Assembly (NCBI RefSeq): GCF_013624435.2
Contig: NZ_CP061768.1
Location: 4,120,001 to 4,184,000, forward strand
Length of the DNA: 64,000 nt
Reading direction: 5' to 3'
DNA from: Nocardioides campestrisoli
GTDB lineage: Bacteria > Actinomycetota > Actinomycetes > Propionibacteriales > Nocardioidaceae
Every line of letters starts with the position of its first letter. Position 1 is the stretch's first letter. The notes under the pieces were generated by a model that did no database searches, had not been told where the DNA came from, and was given only the letters and a program-made list of their open reading frames with translations. The translations under genes were made by a program, and so were the position numbers. Positions 1 through 8,478 of this stretch are shown here, in pieces.

Positions 1-207
1 GAAGGCGTCCACACCGCGACGGAGCAGGGCCTCGACTGCAGCCTGGCGGCGCGTCTCGTCGCGCGCGCCCACTCCGACGCGGAACCCGAGCGCCCCGAGC
101 CCGTGCGCGACCGCCAACCCGATCCCCTTGTTGGCCCCGGTCACCAGCGCGACTCCCCGAGGCTCTCGCGCGGCTGTCGTGTCGGTCGGTGCGGTGCTCG
201 TGCTCAC
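1..207 (-). CDS. Short-chain dehydrogenase/reductase, N-terminal fragment (cut by window edge)
   Basis: The minus strand reads from a GTG at 207 without a stop to base 1. The translation contains ALVTGANKGIGLAVA, the glycine-rich TGxxxGIG cofactor-binding motif of classical SDR oxidoreductases (about residues 22-36). Only the first 69 residues lie in the window, so the catalytic YxxxK and the substrate cannot be seen. It is divergent from the LysR gene at 344, the usual arrangement for a LysR regulator and its target. The intergenic space between them (208-343) probably holds both promoters. Confidence 0.8.
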   Translation of the reverse strand, partial: MSTSTAPTDTTAAREPRGVALVTGANKGIGLAVAHGLGALGFRVGVGARDETRRQAAVEALLRRGVDAF

Positions 208-343
208 GTCGTCTCCTTCGTCGACACGCGCGCCAGGTGGCACGCGTACGACGTCAGGCTCTCCTGCCGCGGCGGCCGTCGTCCAAGACCGTTTCGCACC
301 GCTCAGATACCGTCCGGGTATCACTGGCGGGAGGGGACGCGAC

Positions 344-1237
344 GTGACCGACCTGGAGACGCGCGAGCTGCGGTACTTCCTCGCGGTGGCCGACGAGCTG
401 CACTTCGGTCGTGCCGCCGAGCGGCTGGGCATCTCCCAGCCGCCGCTGTCCCGAGCGATCAGGCACCTGGAGGACCGCCTCGGCGTGGCCCTCTTCGAGC
501 GGAACCGGCGTGGCGTCACGCTCACCGACGCTGGCAGCGTCCTGCGGGATGAGGCCGGTACGGCGCTCGACGCCGTGCGCGCGGCTGCCCGGCGTACCCA
601 GCGCGCTGCCCGTCGCGAACGCCCCCTGGTGCTCGCCTCGAAGGCGGGAGCCTCCCACGACCTGCTCACCGCGCTGGTCGAGGCGCACGCGGCGAAGCCC
701 GGCGTCGCCCACGTCGAGGTGCTGCTGTGCGAGGTGGGTGAGCAGGCCGGCCTGCTGCGCACGGGAGCCGCGGACGTCGCCTTGATGCACCGTCCCTACG
801 ACGACCTCGCGGGATTCGACACCGAGGACCTGCTCACCGAGGGGCAGGTCGCGATCGTCCCGGGCAAGCACCCGCTCGCCTCCTGCGACCAGCTCACCCT
901 CGCCGACGTCCAGGACGTCCCCGACCTCCCGATCGCCCGCTGGCCACGGCTGGACGGCAGCTATCCCGCGGGTCACGGGCCTGAGGTCCGCACCCAGTCG
1001 CAGTTGGCTCAGCTGGTCGCGCTCGGCAGGACCCTGCTCGTCATCCCGGCGTCCAGCCGGGCCTGGCAATGGCCCGAGCACGTCGCGGTGCCGGTGATCG
1101 ACGCACCTCCGGCCACCACCGTGATCGCCTGGCCGTCGGCCAGCAGGTCTCTCGACGTGGCAGCCCTGGTGCGCACGGCCAGCGAGCTCACCGCTCGGCT
1201 CCCCCCTGGGTTACCTAGTACGCGCGCTCCACGGTGA
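344..1237 (+). CDS. LysR-family transcriptional regulator
   Basis: A 297-residue protein with an N-terminal winged helix-turn-helix (ELRYFLAVADELHFGRAAE, then a SQPPLSRAI recognition helix and LGVALFERNRRGVTLT) and a C-terminal effector-binding region, the normal LysR size and layout. The GTG at 344 is chosen because GGGAGGGG lies just upstream and the HTH starts within a few residues. A longer reading from 128 would add 72 unsupported residues. It probably controls the divergent SDR gene; the effector is unknown. Its last 23 bases overlap the convergent secreted-protein gene ending at 1215. Confidence 0.88.
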   Translation: MTDLETRELRYFLAVADELHFGRAAERLGISQPPLSRAIRHLEDRLGVALFERNRRGVTLTDAGSVLRDEAGTALDAVRAAARRTQRAARRERPLVLASKAGASHDLLTALVEAHAAKPGVAHVEVLLCEVGEQAGLLRTGAADVALMHRPYDDLAGFDTEDLLTEGQVAIVPGKHPLASCDQLTLADVQDVPDLPIARWPRLDGSYPAGHGPEVRTQSQLAQLVALGRTLLVIPASSRAWQWPEHVAVPVIDAPPATTVIAWPSASRSLDVAALVRTASELTARLPPGLPSTRAPR

Positions 1238-2621
1238 CATCGACCGTGCCGGTGCCCTGGCCGCCGGGGCGCAGCAGCAGGAACGTGGGCGCCTGCTCGG
1301 TGCCGGCGGAGGTCGGCAGGTCGTGCTCCTGGCCGGGTCCGATCGTCGAGCCGAAGAAGTCCCCGCACCCGTGGCCGCTGTAGGCGCCGCAGAAGCTCAG
1401 GTACGTCGGGTGGAAGGTCAGCCGCCAGCGCTCCAGGGTCGCTGAGTCGACAGCCACGCGCTGAGGGCCGGAGGTGGGCGCCATCCGCGCCACCAGCCAC
1501 TGGCCGGGGGTGTCGACCACGAAGGGGGTCGTCACCGGCGCCCCCTCCCCCGGCGGCGGCAGCGTGCCGAGGGACTTGGTGCTGCGCAGTCCGTAGGAGA
1601 GCTTCGGTCGCACTGCGCCGGTGGCCAGGGTGACGACCTGCTGGGGCCCTCCCTCACCGGTGAAGAGCGCGTCGGGGAACGAGGTGGGAGCGGTCGCGGC
1701 GAGGATCCGCGACCGGACCTTGTCGGCGGTAGCGCCGCCAGGGAGAGCCGCGACCTCCTGCACCAGGGTCCGTGCGGGCAGCTCGACCGTGCTCACCAGC
1801 AGGCCGGAGCGCCCCACGCGCTGGCCGGGACCGTCCAGCTGCCCCTTCGCGGTGCGGCCCTTCAGGAGGTGAGCCGAGCCGCCGCCCGTCGTGTAGAAGT
1901 GCACCGGCCGGCCGGCACGGACAGGGGCCTTGGTGGTGTTGCGCAGCGAGTCCCCCCTCTCGGCCAGCGGCGGGCTGCCCGCGACCAGGGCGACTGCCGA
2001 CGTCGCCAGGTACGGCCCCTCGTTGGCCAGGTACGTCTCACTGGAGTCACCCGCCACGTGGACCGCGCGCCAGCGCACACCCTTCGCGCCGGACAGGCGC
2101 GCGGCCCAGGAGCCCTTGCGCGGCATGGCAGCGGTGACCCACCAGCCGTACCCGCGGCGACTGGGCAGCGCCACCTTCTTGCCGGGCACGAGGCGGGCCT
2201 CGCGGAGCTTGACCAGCTGGAGCCTCGCCTCGCGGCTGCGGTTGCGCAGGGTCAGGGTGAACCGACCGCTGGCCGGCAGGCGCCACCTGGAGTACTTCTC
2301 GGCCGGCACCGTCCGTCCGAGCCTCCGGCTCCCCGTCGAGACGTTGAGCCGGGCTTCGGTGACGACGTGGCCCTGGCTCTCCAGCCGGACCAGGTCACCG
2401 CGCCTGCCGGTGAAGGTCAGGTGGATCCGGGCGCCGGAGGCCTTCGACACCTTGATCGGGCCCCGTCCGTACGCCGTCTCGACCCAGCGCTCGGGCGCCG
2501 GGCGCGCCTGCGTCCCGTCGGGGGCCGGCGCGGCGGCCCCGGCCGTCCCGGGTGAGAGCAGCGCGCCCATTAGCGCCGTCGTGGTCAGGAGCGCGGCTCG
2601 GTGGTGTCTTCTCGCGGTCAC
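1215..2621 (-). CDS. Secreted protein of unknown function
   Basis: A 468-residue protein starting at GTG 2621, preceded by GGGGGAGACCAGA as ribosome binding site. The N terminus has basic residues (TARRHHRA), a hydrophobic stretch (ALLTTTALMGALLSPGTA) and AGAAAPAP, a convincing Sec signal peptide with an Ala-x-Ala cleavage site. The mature part is rich in beta-forming Gly/Ser/Thr segments and contains a cysteine-bearing stretch near the end (SFCGAYSGHGCGDFFG). I recognise no enzymatic motif. It resembles the repeated beta-sandwich surface proteins of Nocardioides-like bacteria, but that is impression, not proof. An ATG at 2663 is a weaker alternative start. Confidence 0.7.
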   Translation of the reverse strand: MTARRHHRAALLTTTALMGALLSPGTAGAAAPAPDGTQARPAPERWVETAYGRGPIKVSKASGARIHLTFTGRRGDLVRLESQGHVVTEARLNVSTGSRRLGRTVPAEKYSRWRLPASGRFTLTLRNRSREARLQLVKLREARLVPGKKVALPSRRGYGWWVTAAMPRKGSWAARLSGAKGVRWRAVHVAGDSSETYLANEGPYLATSAVALVAGSPPLAERGDSLRNTTKAPVRAGRPVHFYTTGGGSAHLLKGRTAKGQLDGPGQRVGRSGLLVSTVELPARTLVQEVAALPGGATADKVRSRILAATAPTSFPDALFTGEGGPQQVVTLATGAVRPKLSYGLRSTKSLGTLPPPGEGAPVTTPFVVDTPGQWLVARMAPTSGPQRVAVDSATLERWRLTFHPTYLSFCGAYSGHGCGDFFGSTIGPGQEHDLPTSAGTEQAPTFLLLRPGGQGTGTVDVTVERAY

Positions 2622-2758
2622 TCTGGTCTCCCCCGGTGGTTCGGTGGTGTCCGAACGCACCACCGTTCTCCGACCGTGCCCCGCTGGGCGGGACCCAAAC
2701 TCCCCGAAATGGGGTGAGACTCAGGCCCGCGAGACCAGCGGGGCCACCCGCGGGGGCT

Positions 2759-3403
2759 CTAGGCGGAGACGCGCTCGGCCTGGGCGAGCAGCTCGGTGAG
2801 ACCGGCGACGTCGACCTCCGCGCCGTACGCCGGCTGGTCGCGGTCGAAGCGCCAGCCCTCGGCGAGCGGGCCGACGTCGACGACGTCGTAGCCGATCCCG
2901 TCGACGAGCGCGCCCACCTTGGCCTTCGCCGCGGCGTCGTCACCGGCCATCGGCAGCGCACGACGACCGGCGGTGCCGGCGGGGACGCCCTTCGTGGCGA
3001 GGTGGTCGGCCTGGATGGCGTTGAACAGCTTCACGACCCGCGACTGCGGCAGGTGGGCCTGGAGGACCTCGCTCGGCGTGGTCTGGCCGGCGTCGATCTC
3101 GGCGACGTGGCCGTCGCGCTCGAAGTAGTAGTTGTTGGTGTCGATGACGACCTTGCCGGCCAGCGGCGCCACCGGCACCTGGTCGACGGCCAGGAACGGC
3201 ACTGACACGACGACGACCTCCCCGGCCTTGGCCGCCTCCTCGGAAGTGGCGGCGCAGGCTCGCTCACCGATCTCCGACACGAGGTCCGCGAGCGTCTCGG
3301 GCCCGCGCGAGTTGCTGACGACGACGTCCTGACCCTGGGCCGCGAACAGCTTGGCCAGGGTGCCGCCGATGTTGCCGCTGCCGATGAAGCCGATGGTTGT
3401 CAT
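2759..3403 (-). CDS. NADPH-dependent F420 reductase-like Rossmann oxidoreductase
   Basis: A 214-residue protein opening with MTTIGFIGSGNIGGTLAKLF, the GxGxxG nucleotide-binding motif of the F420-dependent NADP reductase/pyrroline-carboxylate-reductase-like family. It continues with VVVSNSRGPETL (position for NADP 2'-phosphate recognition), VVVSVPF and VVIDTNNYY, all typical of this fold. Length matches short NAD(P)-binding paralogues of the family. F420 is common in actinobacteria, but the substrate cannot be deduced here. It is a single gene facing away from the Fic gene. Confidence 0.8.
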   Translation of the reverse strand: MTTIGFIGSGNIGGTLAKLFAAQGQDVVVSNSRGPETLADLVSEIGERACAATSEEAAKAGEVVVVSVPFLAVDQVPVAPLAGKVVIDTNNYYFERDGHVAEIDAGQTTPSEVLQAHLPQSRVVKLFNAIQADHLATKGVPAGTAGRRALPMAGDDAAAKAKVGALVDGIGYDVVDVGPLAEGWRFDRDQPAYGAEVDVAGLTELLAQAERVSA

Positions 3404-3651
3404 AGAGGGCCAACGGCCGCTACAGCCGCGTTGTTCCGCCGGGCGGCTGCTCTCCTGCCGTGCACGTCGGGACGCGTTGAAGCGTCTACGTGCTGGCTCG
3501 TGAGCGTCGGCGGCTGGGGCGCGACGTCGTCTGACCCTGACCCTGGCCCGACCGGTGCCGGTGTCGAGAAACCAGCACTTCCCAATTCCTTGATGCCACT
3601 TAGGCGAGCAAGCGGTAATATGGGGACTCTTGTTCCTGGTGAGGAGAAAGT

Positions 3652-4890
3652 GTGGACACCGCCCCCAAGCCCGCCTGGCCCAGCGTCACGCGTGAAGAGC
3701 GACCGTGGACGACCAACCCCGACCAGGTCGGGGCCGACGGCGCACGGCCCACCCGGCCCGAGCGGATGATGACGGCGATCACCGTCCAGGTCCCGGCCCG
3801 CATCGCCGAGGCAACCGTCGAGGTCTCCACCGACACCGTCGCACTCATCGAAGCCGCCGCCGTCGCCCTGACGCGCCTGCAAGCCCGCGCCGAACACCTC
3901 GCCGGACTCAGCGAGCTGCTGGTGCGCACCGAGGCTGTGGCAACCTCGAAGATCGAACGCATCTACGCCGACATGGACGACCTCGCGCGGGCCACCGTCG
4001 GCGCCCAGGCCGCCACCAGCGCCGGGTCGACCATCGCCGCCGCCCAAGCACTCACCGCGCTCACGGCCTCCACCGACGGAGGCAAGCCGCTCACCGGCGC
4101 GGCGGTCCTCGCCGCTCACCAGCGCCTCCTAGGCGATGACCCCGCCGAACGCGACTACGCCGGTGCGTACCGCACCATGCAGAACTGGGTCGGAGGTTCC
4201 GACCTCACCCCGTACGGTTCCGCGCACGTCCCGCCCCCGCCGCGCTTCGTCGCCCCGCTCATGGACGACCTGCTCGCCTTCGCGAACCGCGACGACCTCA
4301 GCGCCGTGGCCCAGGCCGCGGTCGTGCACGCCCAGTTCGAGGCGATCCACCCGTTCACCGACGGCAACGGCCGTGTCGGTCGCGGCCTCATCGGAGCCGT
4401 GCTGCGCCGCCGGGGCCTGACCCGCAGCGTCACCGTCCCGGCCGCCGCAGCAATGCTGGCCGACGTCGACACCTACTTCGACCACCTCCTCGGCTACCGG
4501 GAAGGAGACGCCGACTCTATGGTCGCCTACCTGGCCAGGGCCGCGATCGGCGCAGCCGAGGCCGCCGAGGAGTCCGCCGGACACCTCGCCGCACTGCGGC
4601 CGGAGTGGATGGAAGCAGTGAAGCCGCGCAAGAACTCCGCGGCCCACAAGATGATCGAAGGCCTTCTGCGCTCACCGATCCTCGACATCGAACGTGCCCT
4701 GGCCCTCACCGGCGCCGCGAAGGGCCGCACCTACGAAGCCCTCGACCGGCTCAGCGAAGCGAAGGTGCTCGCCGAGATCAGCCACGGCTCGCGCAACCGC
4801 ATCTGGGTCGCCAGCGACGTCATGACCGAGACGCGTGAGTTGGAGGAGCGCATCGGAGTGCGCACCAAGCCGTCGAAGCGCTGGACCTGA
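3652..4890 (+). CDS. Fic-domain protein (probable AMP transferase) with C-terminal winged helix
   Basis: A 412-residue protein starting at GTG 3652 behind GAGGAGAAAG. The Fic core carries the complete catalytic motif HPFTDGNGRVGR (near residues 237-248), in which His attacks and the DGN/GR residues bind nucleotide phosphates. Fic proteins usually transfer AMP to target hydroxyls. An N-terminal helix has TSKIERI where self-inhibited Fic proteins have the S/T-xxx-E-G/N motif: the Glu is kept but the following Gly/Asn is Arg. The C-terminal part (ERALALTGAAKGRTYEALDRL) looks like a winged helix, as in many stand-alone Fic proteins. A possible -10 TAATAT lies at 3616-3621. No antitoxin gene is adjacent. 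Confidence 0.9.
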   Translation: MDTAPKPAWPSVTREERPWTTNPDQVGADGARPTRPERMMTAITVQVPARIAEATVEVSTDTVALIEAAAVALTRLQARAEHLAGLSELLVRTEAVATSKIERIYADMDDLARATVGAQAATSAGSTIAAAQALTALTASTDGGKPLTGAAVLAAHQRLLGDDPAERDYAGAYRTMQNWVGGSDLTPYGSAHVPPPPRFVAPLMDDLLAFANRDDLSAVAQAAVVHAQFEAIHPFTDGNGRVGRGLIGAVLRRRGLTRSVTVPAAAAMLADVDTYFDHLLGYREGDADSMVAYLARAAIGAAEAAEESAGHLAALRPEWMEAVKPRKNSAAHKMIEGLLRSPILDIERALALTGAAKGRTYEALDRLSEAKVLAEISHGSRNRIWVASDVMTETRELEERIGVRTKPSKRWT

Positions 4891-4997
4891 CCTGACCGGT
4901 GCTGGATCGAGATCGAACGCTCTCCGCGGTCCACCCTCAGAAATGCGGGTGGCGTAGGTCTGCGTAGGCGCTTACGGACTGCTTCCCTCGGCCCGCC

Positions 4998-5300
4998 TCA
5001 CGGCACGTAGAACGAGTCGTTCAGGTCTCGCCCGACCAACCAGATCAATCCGCGCCCAGAGCCGGGGTTCGTCTGCTCGGCCAAGGCATCGTCGTACACG
5101 AGTGCAACCCCGTAAGTCAGGTCAGAACCCGCCCGCGCGGCGGCCCAGTTGATCACCTGCACCACGTCTCCGCCGATCACGTCGTACGTGGCCGTGGAGT
5201 GCGACCGGCGCGAGTCTCCTGGGGTCTGCAGATAGACGCGGAATCGCGGGGTGGTCGATTCCCAATGACTGTCCCGTTCGTCGACGAGGACGATCTGCAT
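4998..5300 (-). CDS. Hypothetical protein, about 100 residues
   Basis: The start is placed at ATG 5300 because GGAGGAGCTGGAC sits at ideal spacing before it. A GTG at 5315 would place that ribosome binding site inside the gene. The protein (MQIVLVDERDSHWE to LNDSFYVP) is acidic and soluble with no membrane segment or signal peptide. It has no motif I recognise. Codon use is like the chromosomal neighbours, supporting a real gene. Confidence 0.55.
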   Translation of the reverse strand: MQIVLVDERDSHWESTTPRFRVYLQTPGDSRRSHSTATYDVIGGDVVQVINWAAARAGSDLTYGVALVYDDALAEQTNPGSGRGLIWLVGRDLNDSFYVP

Positions 5301-5355
5301 GTCCAGCTCCTCCACGTGCCCAGCGTCGCACGATCTGCCGCAAGCCAGGAGGCGA

Positions 5356-5834
5356 TCAGCTCGGGCGGGCTCCCCGCGCTCGAGCGGCGTGCAGGCACAA
5401 CAGCCCTCCGAGGACGAACCACGGCTCCACGGCGACCAGCAGGTACGGCGGCATCGGGCGATCAGGCGGCAGCAGGGCCAGGGACAGCAGCCCGACGGCG
5501 CCTCTGATCAGCAGCAGCACGCCGGTGACCTGCAGCGCGCGGCGCCAGCCGGGGAAGTAGGTCTGGGGGCGCAGCATCAACCAGCCGCACAGGAGGGCAG
5601 CGACCACCGAGGCCAAGCTGACGCCCCGGTTGTAGGCGGCGAACCAGGCGGTCTCCAGCGCGGCGTCAGCCACCCGCTCTCCGTTCCGAGACCGCGACGG
5701 CCGCCGAAGGCCCAGTAGAGGTGCGGCATGGCGAACAGCGCCGACCACACGGCCAGGGCGCCGTACGTCATGCGGACGGCCCGGCCCGGCACACTGCGGT
5801 TCACCCTCGGTGATTGCGGTGGGTTCACGCTCAC
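5356..5834 (-). pseudogene. Small integral membrane protein (DUF3995-like), frameshifted
   Basis: Two reading frames carry the two halves of one membrane protein. The N-terminal half (MTYGALAVWSALFAMPHLYWAFGGRRGLG) reads from about 5834. The rest (ADAALETAWFAAYNRGVSLASVV, then three more hydrophobic segments ending DRPMPPYLLVAVEPW) is in another frame and stops at 5356. The frames meet at about 5665-5690, consistent with a single-base deletion. Order and content resemble four-helix DUF3995 proteins. A sequencing error would equally explain the break. Confidence 0.6.
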
Positions 5835-6072
5835 CCCATCCATGATGACGGCGTCGAGGCGATGCCCGCCACGGATATCGGCGTGGGCCATGACTCCGCC
5901 CGGGCGTTGCGCACGTAGTGCCCGCCTGCCGCCGCCCGAACCGTGACCACCTCAGGGAGCTCACTGAGGGCGCTGTCCGCCGACGCCAAGGAGATGGTGG
6001 CCGGTCGGCGCTACCTCAGGACGACTCTGCCTCTGACGGCAGGATCATCCACATCAAGGACAAGATGCAGCC

Positions 6073-6426
6073 ATGACCGCCGACCCGCAACGACTGCAGG
6101 CGCTCGATGACCTGGTGAGCCACCGCATTGGCGTGGCGGAGGCACGGAGCCGCCTGGCCGACTATCCGTGGGACGAGGACGAGCTCCTCGATCTGTCCCC
6201 TGCGCACGTCCTGCACGTGCTGGCGGAGTACCGCGCAGGTCGGATCGACGGAGCTGAACTGACTGCCTGGGCGGACGCGGTCGCCAGCAGGGACGACCTC
6301 GGACGTGAGCCGGGGACCGAGGACGACGTCAACGACGTGCTCTTCGTGCTGTCCAGTCCCGAGCTGATGGATCGCCCGCTGGCGGACCTCGTGCCCGACC
6401 TGGTCGCCCGGCTGGGGCGCTCGTGA
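6073..6426 (+). CDS. Hypothetical acidic protein, 117 residues
   Basis: ATG at 6073 to TGA at 6426. The protein is acidic and helical (DPQRLQALDDLVSHRIGVAE, then DEDELLDLSPAHVLHVLAEY) with no membrane segment and no catalytic motif I recognise. Helical acidic proteins of this size are often immunity or antitoxin-like, but nothing adjacent supports such a role. It stands alone between the frameshifted membrane gene and a two-gene membrane operon. Confidence 0.6.
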   Translation: MTADPQRLQALDDLVSHRIGVAEARSRLADYPWDEDELLDLSPAHVLHVLAEYRAGRIDGAELTAWADAVASRDDLGREPGTEDDVNDVLFVLSSPELMDRPLADLVPDLVARLGRS

Positions 6427-6600
6427 ACGTGGCATCTCCGGTAGAAGGAGGCGAAGAATCGTCTTACCGCTCGTCCGATCCCCCACCTTGGCAGTTGCAC
6501 ATTTTGGTTCGGCCAGGACAGGCTAGTCGGAACTAAGCAAGTGTCCTGCCTACGGCTGGGATACATGGATGTCGCATCGGGTCGAGCGTGACTTCACACA

Positions 6601-6638
6601 CGACAGCGAAAAGCTGTCGCACGCCTCGAAAGCGAGGC
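6601..6638 (+). promoter_or_regulatory. Two tandem hairpins upstream of the membrane operon
   Basis: The DNA reads CGACAGC-GAAAA-GCTGTCG (6601-6619) followed at once by GCCTCG-AAAG-CGAGGC (6623-6638), two perfect stems with A-rich loops, then AAAATG. They lie 29 bases before the TTG start at 6667. They could be a structured leader, a protein-binding site or an attenuator; the sequence does not decide. Confidence 0.45.
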
Positions 6639-6666
6639 AAAATGTCACTGACAATGGAGGCTCGAG

Positions 6667-6948
6667 TTGACACCATCCACCGAGGTGCCGATGAAAGTCG
6701 TCGTGAATCGTCCAGGTCGTTCACTGGTCGCGGCCCTGACCTGGGGATGCGCTTCCTTCTCACTCGCGGTGACCGGATTGTCGTTGGCGTTCCTCCCAGG
6801 TCCATGGACGGGGTTGCCTGACGAAATCGTGTCTCTTGGCCTCCTCGTAGGCCTAACTGGAGCGATTGTTACCGGTCTGCTGCTCATGCTGAAGGTCGCA
6901 TGGGGCGAGGACGTGCTCCCCGCCCGCATTGAGGAGGAGCTGCAATGA
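6667..6948 (+). CDS. Small membrane protein, two helices
   Basis: A 93-residue protein whose TTG start at 6667 has a strong GGAGG six bases upstream; an in-frame ATG at 6691 is the alternative. It has two hydrophobic segments (LVAALTWGCASFSLAVTGLS and IVSLGLLVGLTGAIVTGLLL) separated by a short loop, and a charged C terminus. Its stop overlaps the next start (ATGA at 6945-6948), so the two genes are translationally coupled. Function unknown. Confidence 0.6.
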   Translation: MTPSTEVPMKVVVNRPGRSLVAALTWGCASFSLAVTGLSLAFLPGPWTGLPDEIVSLGLLVGLTGAIVTGLLLMLKVAWGEDVLPARIEEELQ

Positions 6949-7616
6949 CTCCCACCCAGTGGTCTGTGTGGGTAGGGACGGCAGGACTGTGGGTAGTGAC
7001 GGTAGTCCTCTGTTGCGTGGGAGCTCTCTGGTGCGGTCGTCGGAGCGTGGCGGAGTGGAACAGGTTCAAATCGGGTCGCGGCCGGCCACTACTCGCCGAG
7101 CTGACTGATGAGGCACTATCCGGGCAACGCCCAGCCTGGCCAGCGCGCGAGACCCGTTGGCCGAGACCGGGCCAGTCCGTCGACGCACCGATGTCGAGAG
7201 AGCTTGCGCTGGGATACGCGCGTCTTGCTGAGCGCGCTAGCCGTCGCGCCGGAATGACCGCGCAGCTCTTGACCCTGATTGGTGGTGCCTGGCTGGGGGC
7301 CAGCCTGCCTCATCTGTGGCAAATGGCGATCTCCTCTGAGGGCATTGACATGACGAGTCAAGGTTTCGCGCAGGTGATCGGGTTAATTCTTACAATCGAG
7401 ATCGCTCTATTGGTCGGTGCCGGAGGCGAGGAATACCTTGCTATGTCGGCGGTATATCGACGCCATGCAAATCGTCCGACTGAGACCGTTGAGGAACTGG
7501 CAACACCGCATCATTCATACTTCAAGCGCATCTTCGGTCGCGATGCTGCACCTCGATCGCGATCTGCAACGACGTCAATTCCTCCCACGGTCGCCCCTCA
7601 GCCAGATCAAATGTGA
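6945..7616 (+). CDS. Membrane protein with three predicted helices
   Basis: A 223-residue protein coupled to the preceding gene by an ATGA overlap. Hydrophobic segments are LWVVTVVLCCVGALWC near the N terminus, LLTLIGGAWLGASLPHLW in the middle and IGLILTIEIALLVGAGGEEY later. The C-terminal tail is basic and probably cytoplasmic. The pair probably forms one membrane complex; no family is recognised. GC content is lower than in the core chromosome, which suggests acquired DNA. Confidence 0.6.
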   Translation: MTPTQWSVWVGTAGLWVVTVVLCCVGALWCGRRSVAEWNRFKSGRGRPLLAELTDEALSGQRPAWPARETRWPRPGQSVDAPMSRELALGYARLAERASRRAGMTAQLLTLIGGAWLGASLPHLWQMAISSEGIDMTSQGFAQVIGLILTIEIALLVGAGGEEYLAMSAVYRRHANRPTETVEELATPHHSYFKRIFGRDAAPRSRSATTSIPPTVAPQPDQM

Positions 7617-7909
7617 CAGATCAGATGTGACGCTGCACTGCTTCGCCGTGCCAGTTGCAAGGGGGGAGGCAAAGGGAACCCGGCCCCGCTCTGCGAGCGA
7701 GGTGTGATTAAAAGCCGCCTGGAAGCACCGTAGGGGGCGTCCCCTGCGTGAGTCACCGATGCCTCGAACTGCTCGGCAGGGAGGCCACTACGCCTGAACT
7801 CCGAGGCGGCGTGCGCGCGTCAGGTAAGGCCGAAGGGTCGAAACCGAATGACATAGCGGCTCTCCGGCGGGGATGGCGGGGCCGGCCGATCGACCGCCCC
7901 CGCCACCAC

Positions 7910-8119
7910 TCAGACGCGCTGCGCCATCGTGCCGCCAGGGTCGCCGTCAGCGTCCCCCTTCGTCACGAACTCTCCAGTCACAGCAGACCGGTACACGGTC
8001 CGACTGTTCCCGGTACCGGGCCCCACGCGCTCAGTGATGGTCTTCCCCGGCCACCGCGCAACGGTGGCCTTGCTGACGAAACGCCCAGTCTTGGCGCTCC
8101 TACTGACTGACCTTGCCAT
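7910..8119 (-). CDS. Small conserved basic protein with two similar halves (69 residues)
   Basis: ATG at 8119 is preceded by GAGGAGGAAATGGA, an excellent ribosome binding site. The sequence has an internal repeat: SVSRSAKTGRFVSKATVARWP and TVYRSAVTGEFVTKGDA share an (S/T)V-x-RSA-x-TG-x-FV-(S/T)K pattern. Proteins with this RSAxTGxFVxK repeat are widespread in actinobacteria and their mobile elements; their role is not established. A longer upstream extension of the frame lacks a ribosome binding site. Confidence 0.7.
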   Translation of the reverse strand: MARSVSRSAKTGRFVSKATVARWPGKTITERVGPGTGNSRTVYRSAVTGEFVTKGDADGDPGGTMAQRV

Positions 8120-8246
8120 TCCATTTCCTCCTCGGAACTCACCAAGGCTGGAGGGCCGATGCCTATGCGCCAGCCGACAACTCCGTATGCTGTCGGCTGC
8201 CAGGAAGTAGGAAACTTGGCGACCGACGGTCATGACCTCGGTTGTA

Positions 8247-8282
8247 ACGGGCGGCTTCGTTGTACGCAACGGAGCCGCCCGT
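8247..8282 (-). terminator. Strong hairpin after the sigma-like gene pair
   Basis: Arms 8247-8262 and 8267-8282 (ACGGGCGGCTTCGTTG against CAACGGAGCCGCCCGT) pair over 16 positions with one mismatch and a four-base loop. It lies downstream of the minus-strand genes ending at 8314 and before the gene starting at 8119. There is no long U tract, as is usual in GC-rich actinobacteria. Confidence 0.55.
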
Positions 8283-8313
8283 CAACGTCTTTCGACGTCG
8301 CTGACTCATAGGT

Positions 8314-8478
8314 TCAGCGCAGGTCATTTGGTGTCACGCTTTTTCGGACTTTTTCTCGGATCTCCGCAGCCCTCGCCAGAACCCGCGCCGACCGCGCCGG
8401 AGGCACGCTCTCCCTGGCCGCTCTGGCTTGGGCAGTACCAAGTGAAGACGCCGCGATCCGTTTGTTGATCTCCTTCAT
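8314..8478 (-). CDS. 54-residue basic helical protein coupled to the sigma-like gene
   Basis: This short ORF starts at ATG 8478 and overlaps the stop of the upstream gene (ATGA, 8475-8478), a typical sign of translational coupling. The product starts MKEINKRIAASSLGTAQARA and continues with ARAAEIREKVRKSVTPNDLR. It is almost entirely helical, rich in Ala/Arg/Lys and has no cysteines or membrane segment. It could be a small partner (anti-sigma or co-regulator) of the sigma-region-4-like protein, which is inference from position only. A strong hairpin follows it. Confidence 0.55.
   Translation of the reverse strand: MKEINKRIAASSLGTAQARAARESVPPARSARVLARAAEIREKVRKSVTPNDLR

Noticed and set aside
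7061..7072. GGTTCAAATC resembling a tRNA T-loop
   Set aside because: It lies inside the coding frame of the membrane protein; no acceptor or anticodon stems pair around it.
7709..7740. GGAAGCACC ... GCGTGAG resembling a solitary CRISPR repeat
   Set aside because: Only the edges match; the middle differs and spacing is wrong. It looks like a chance hairpin (GGGG/CCCC) in intergenic DNA.
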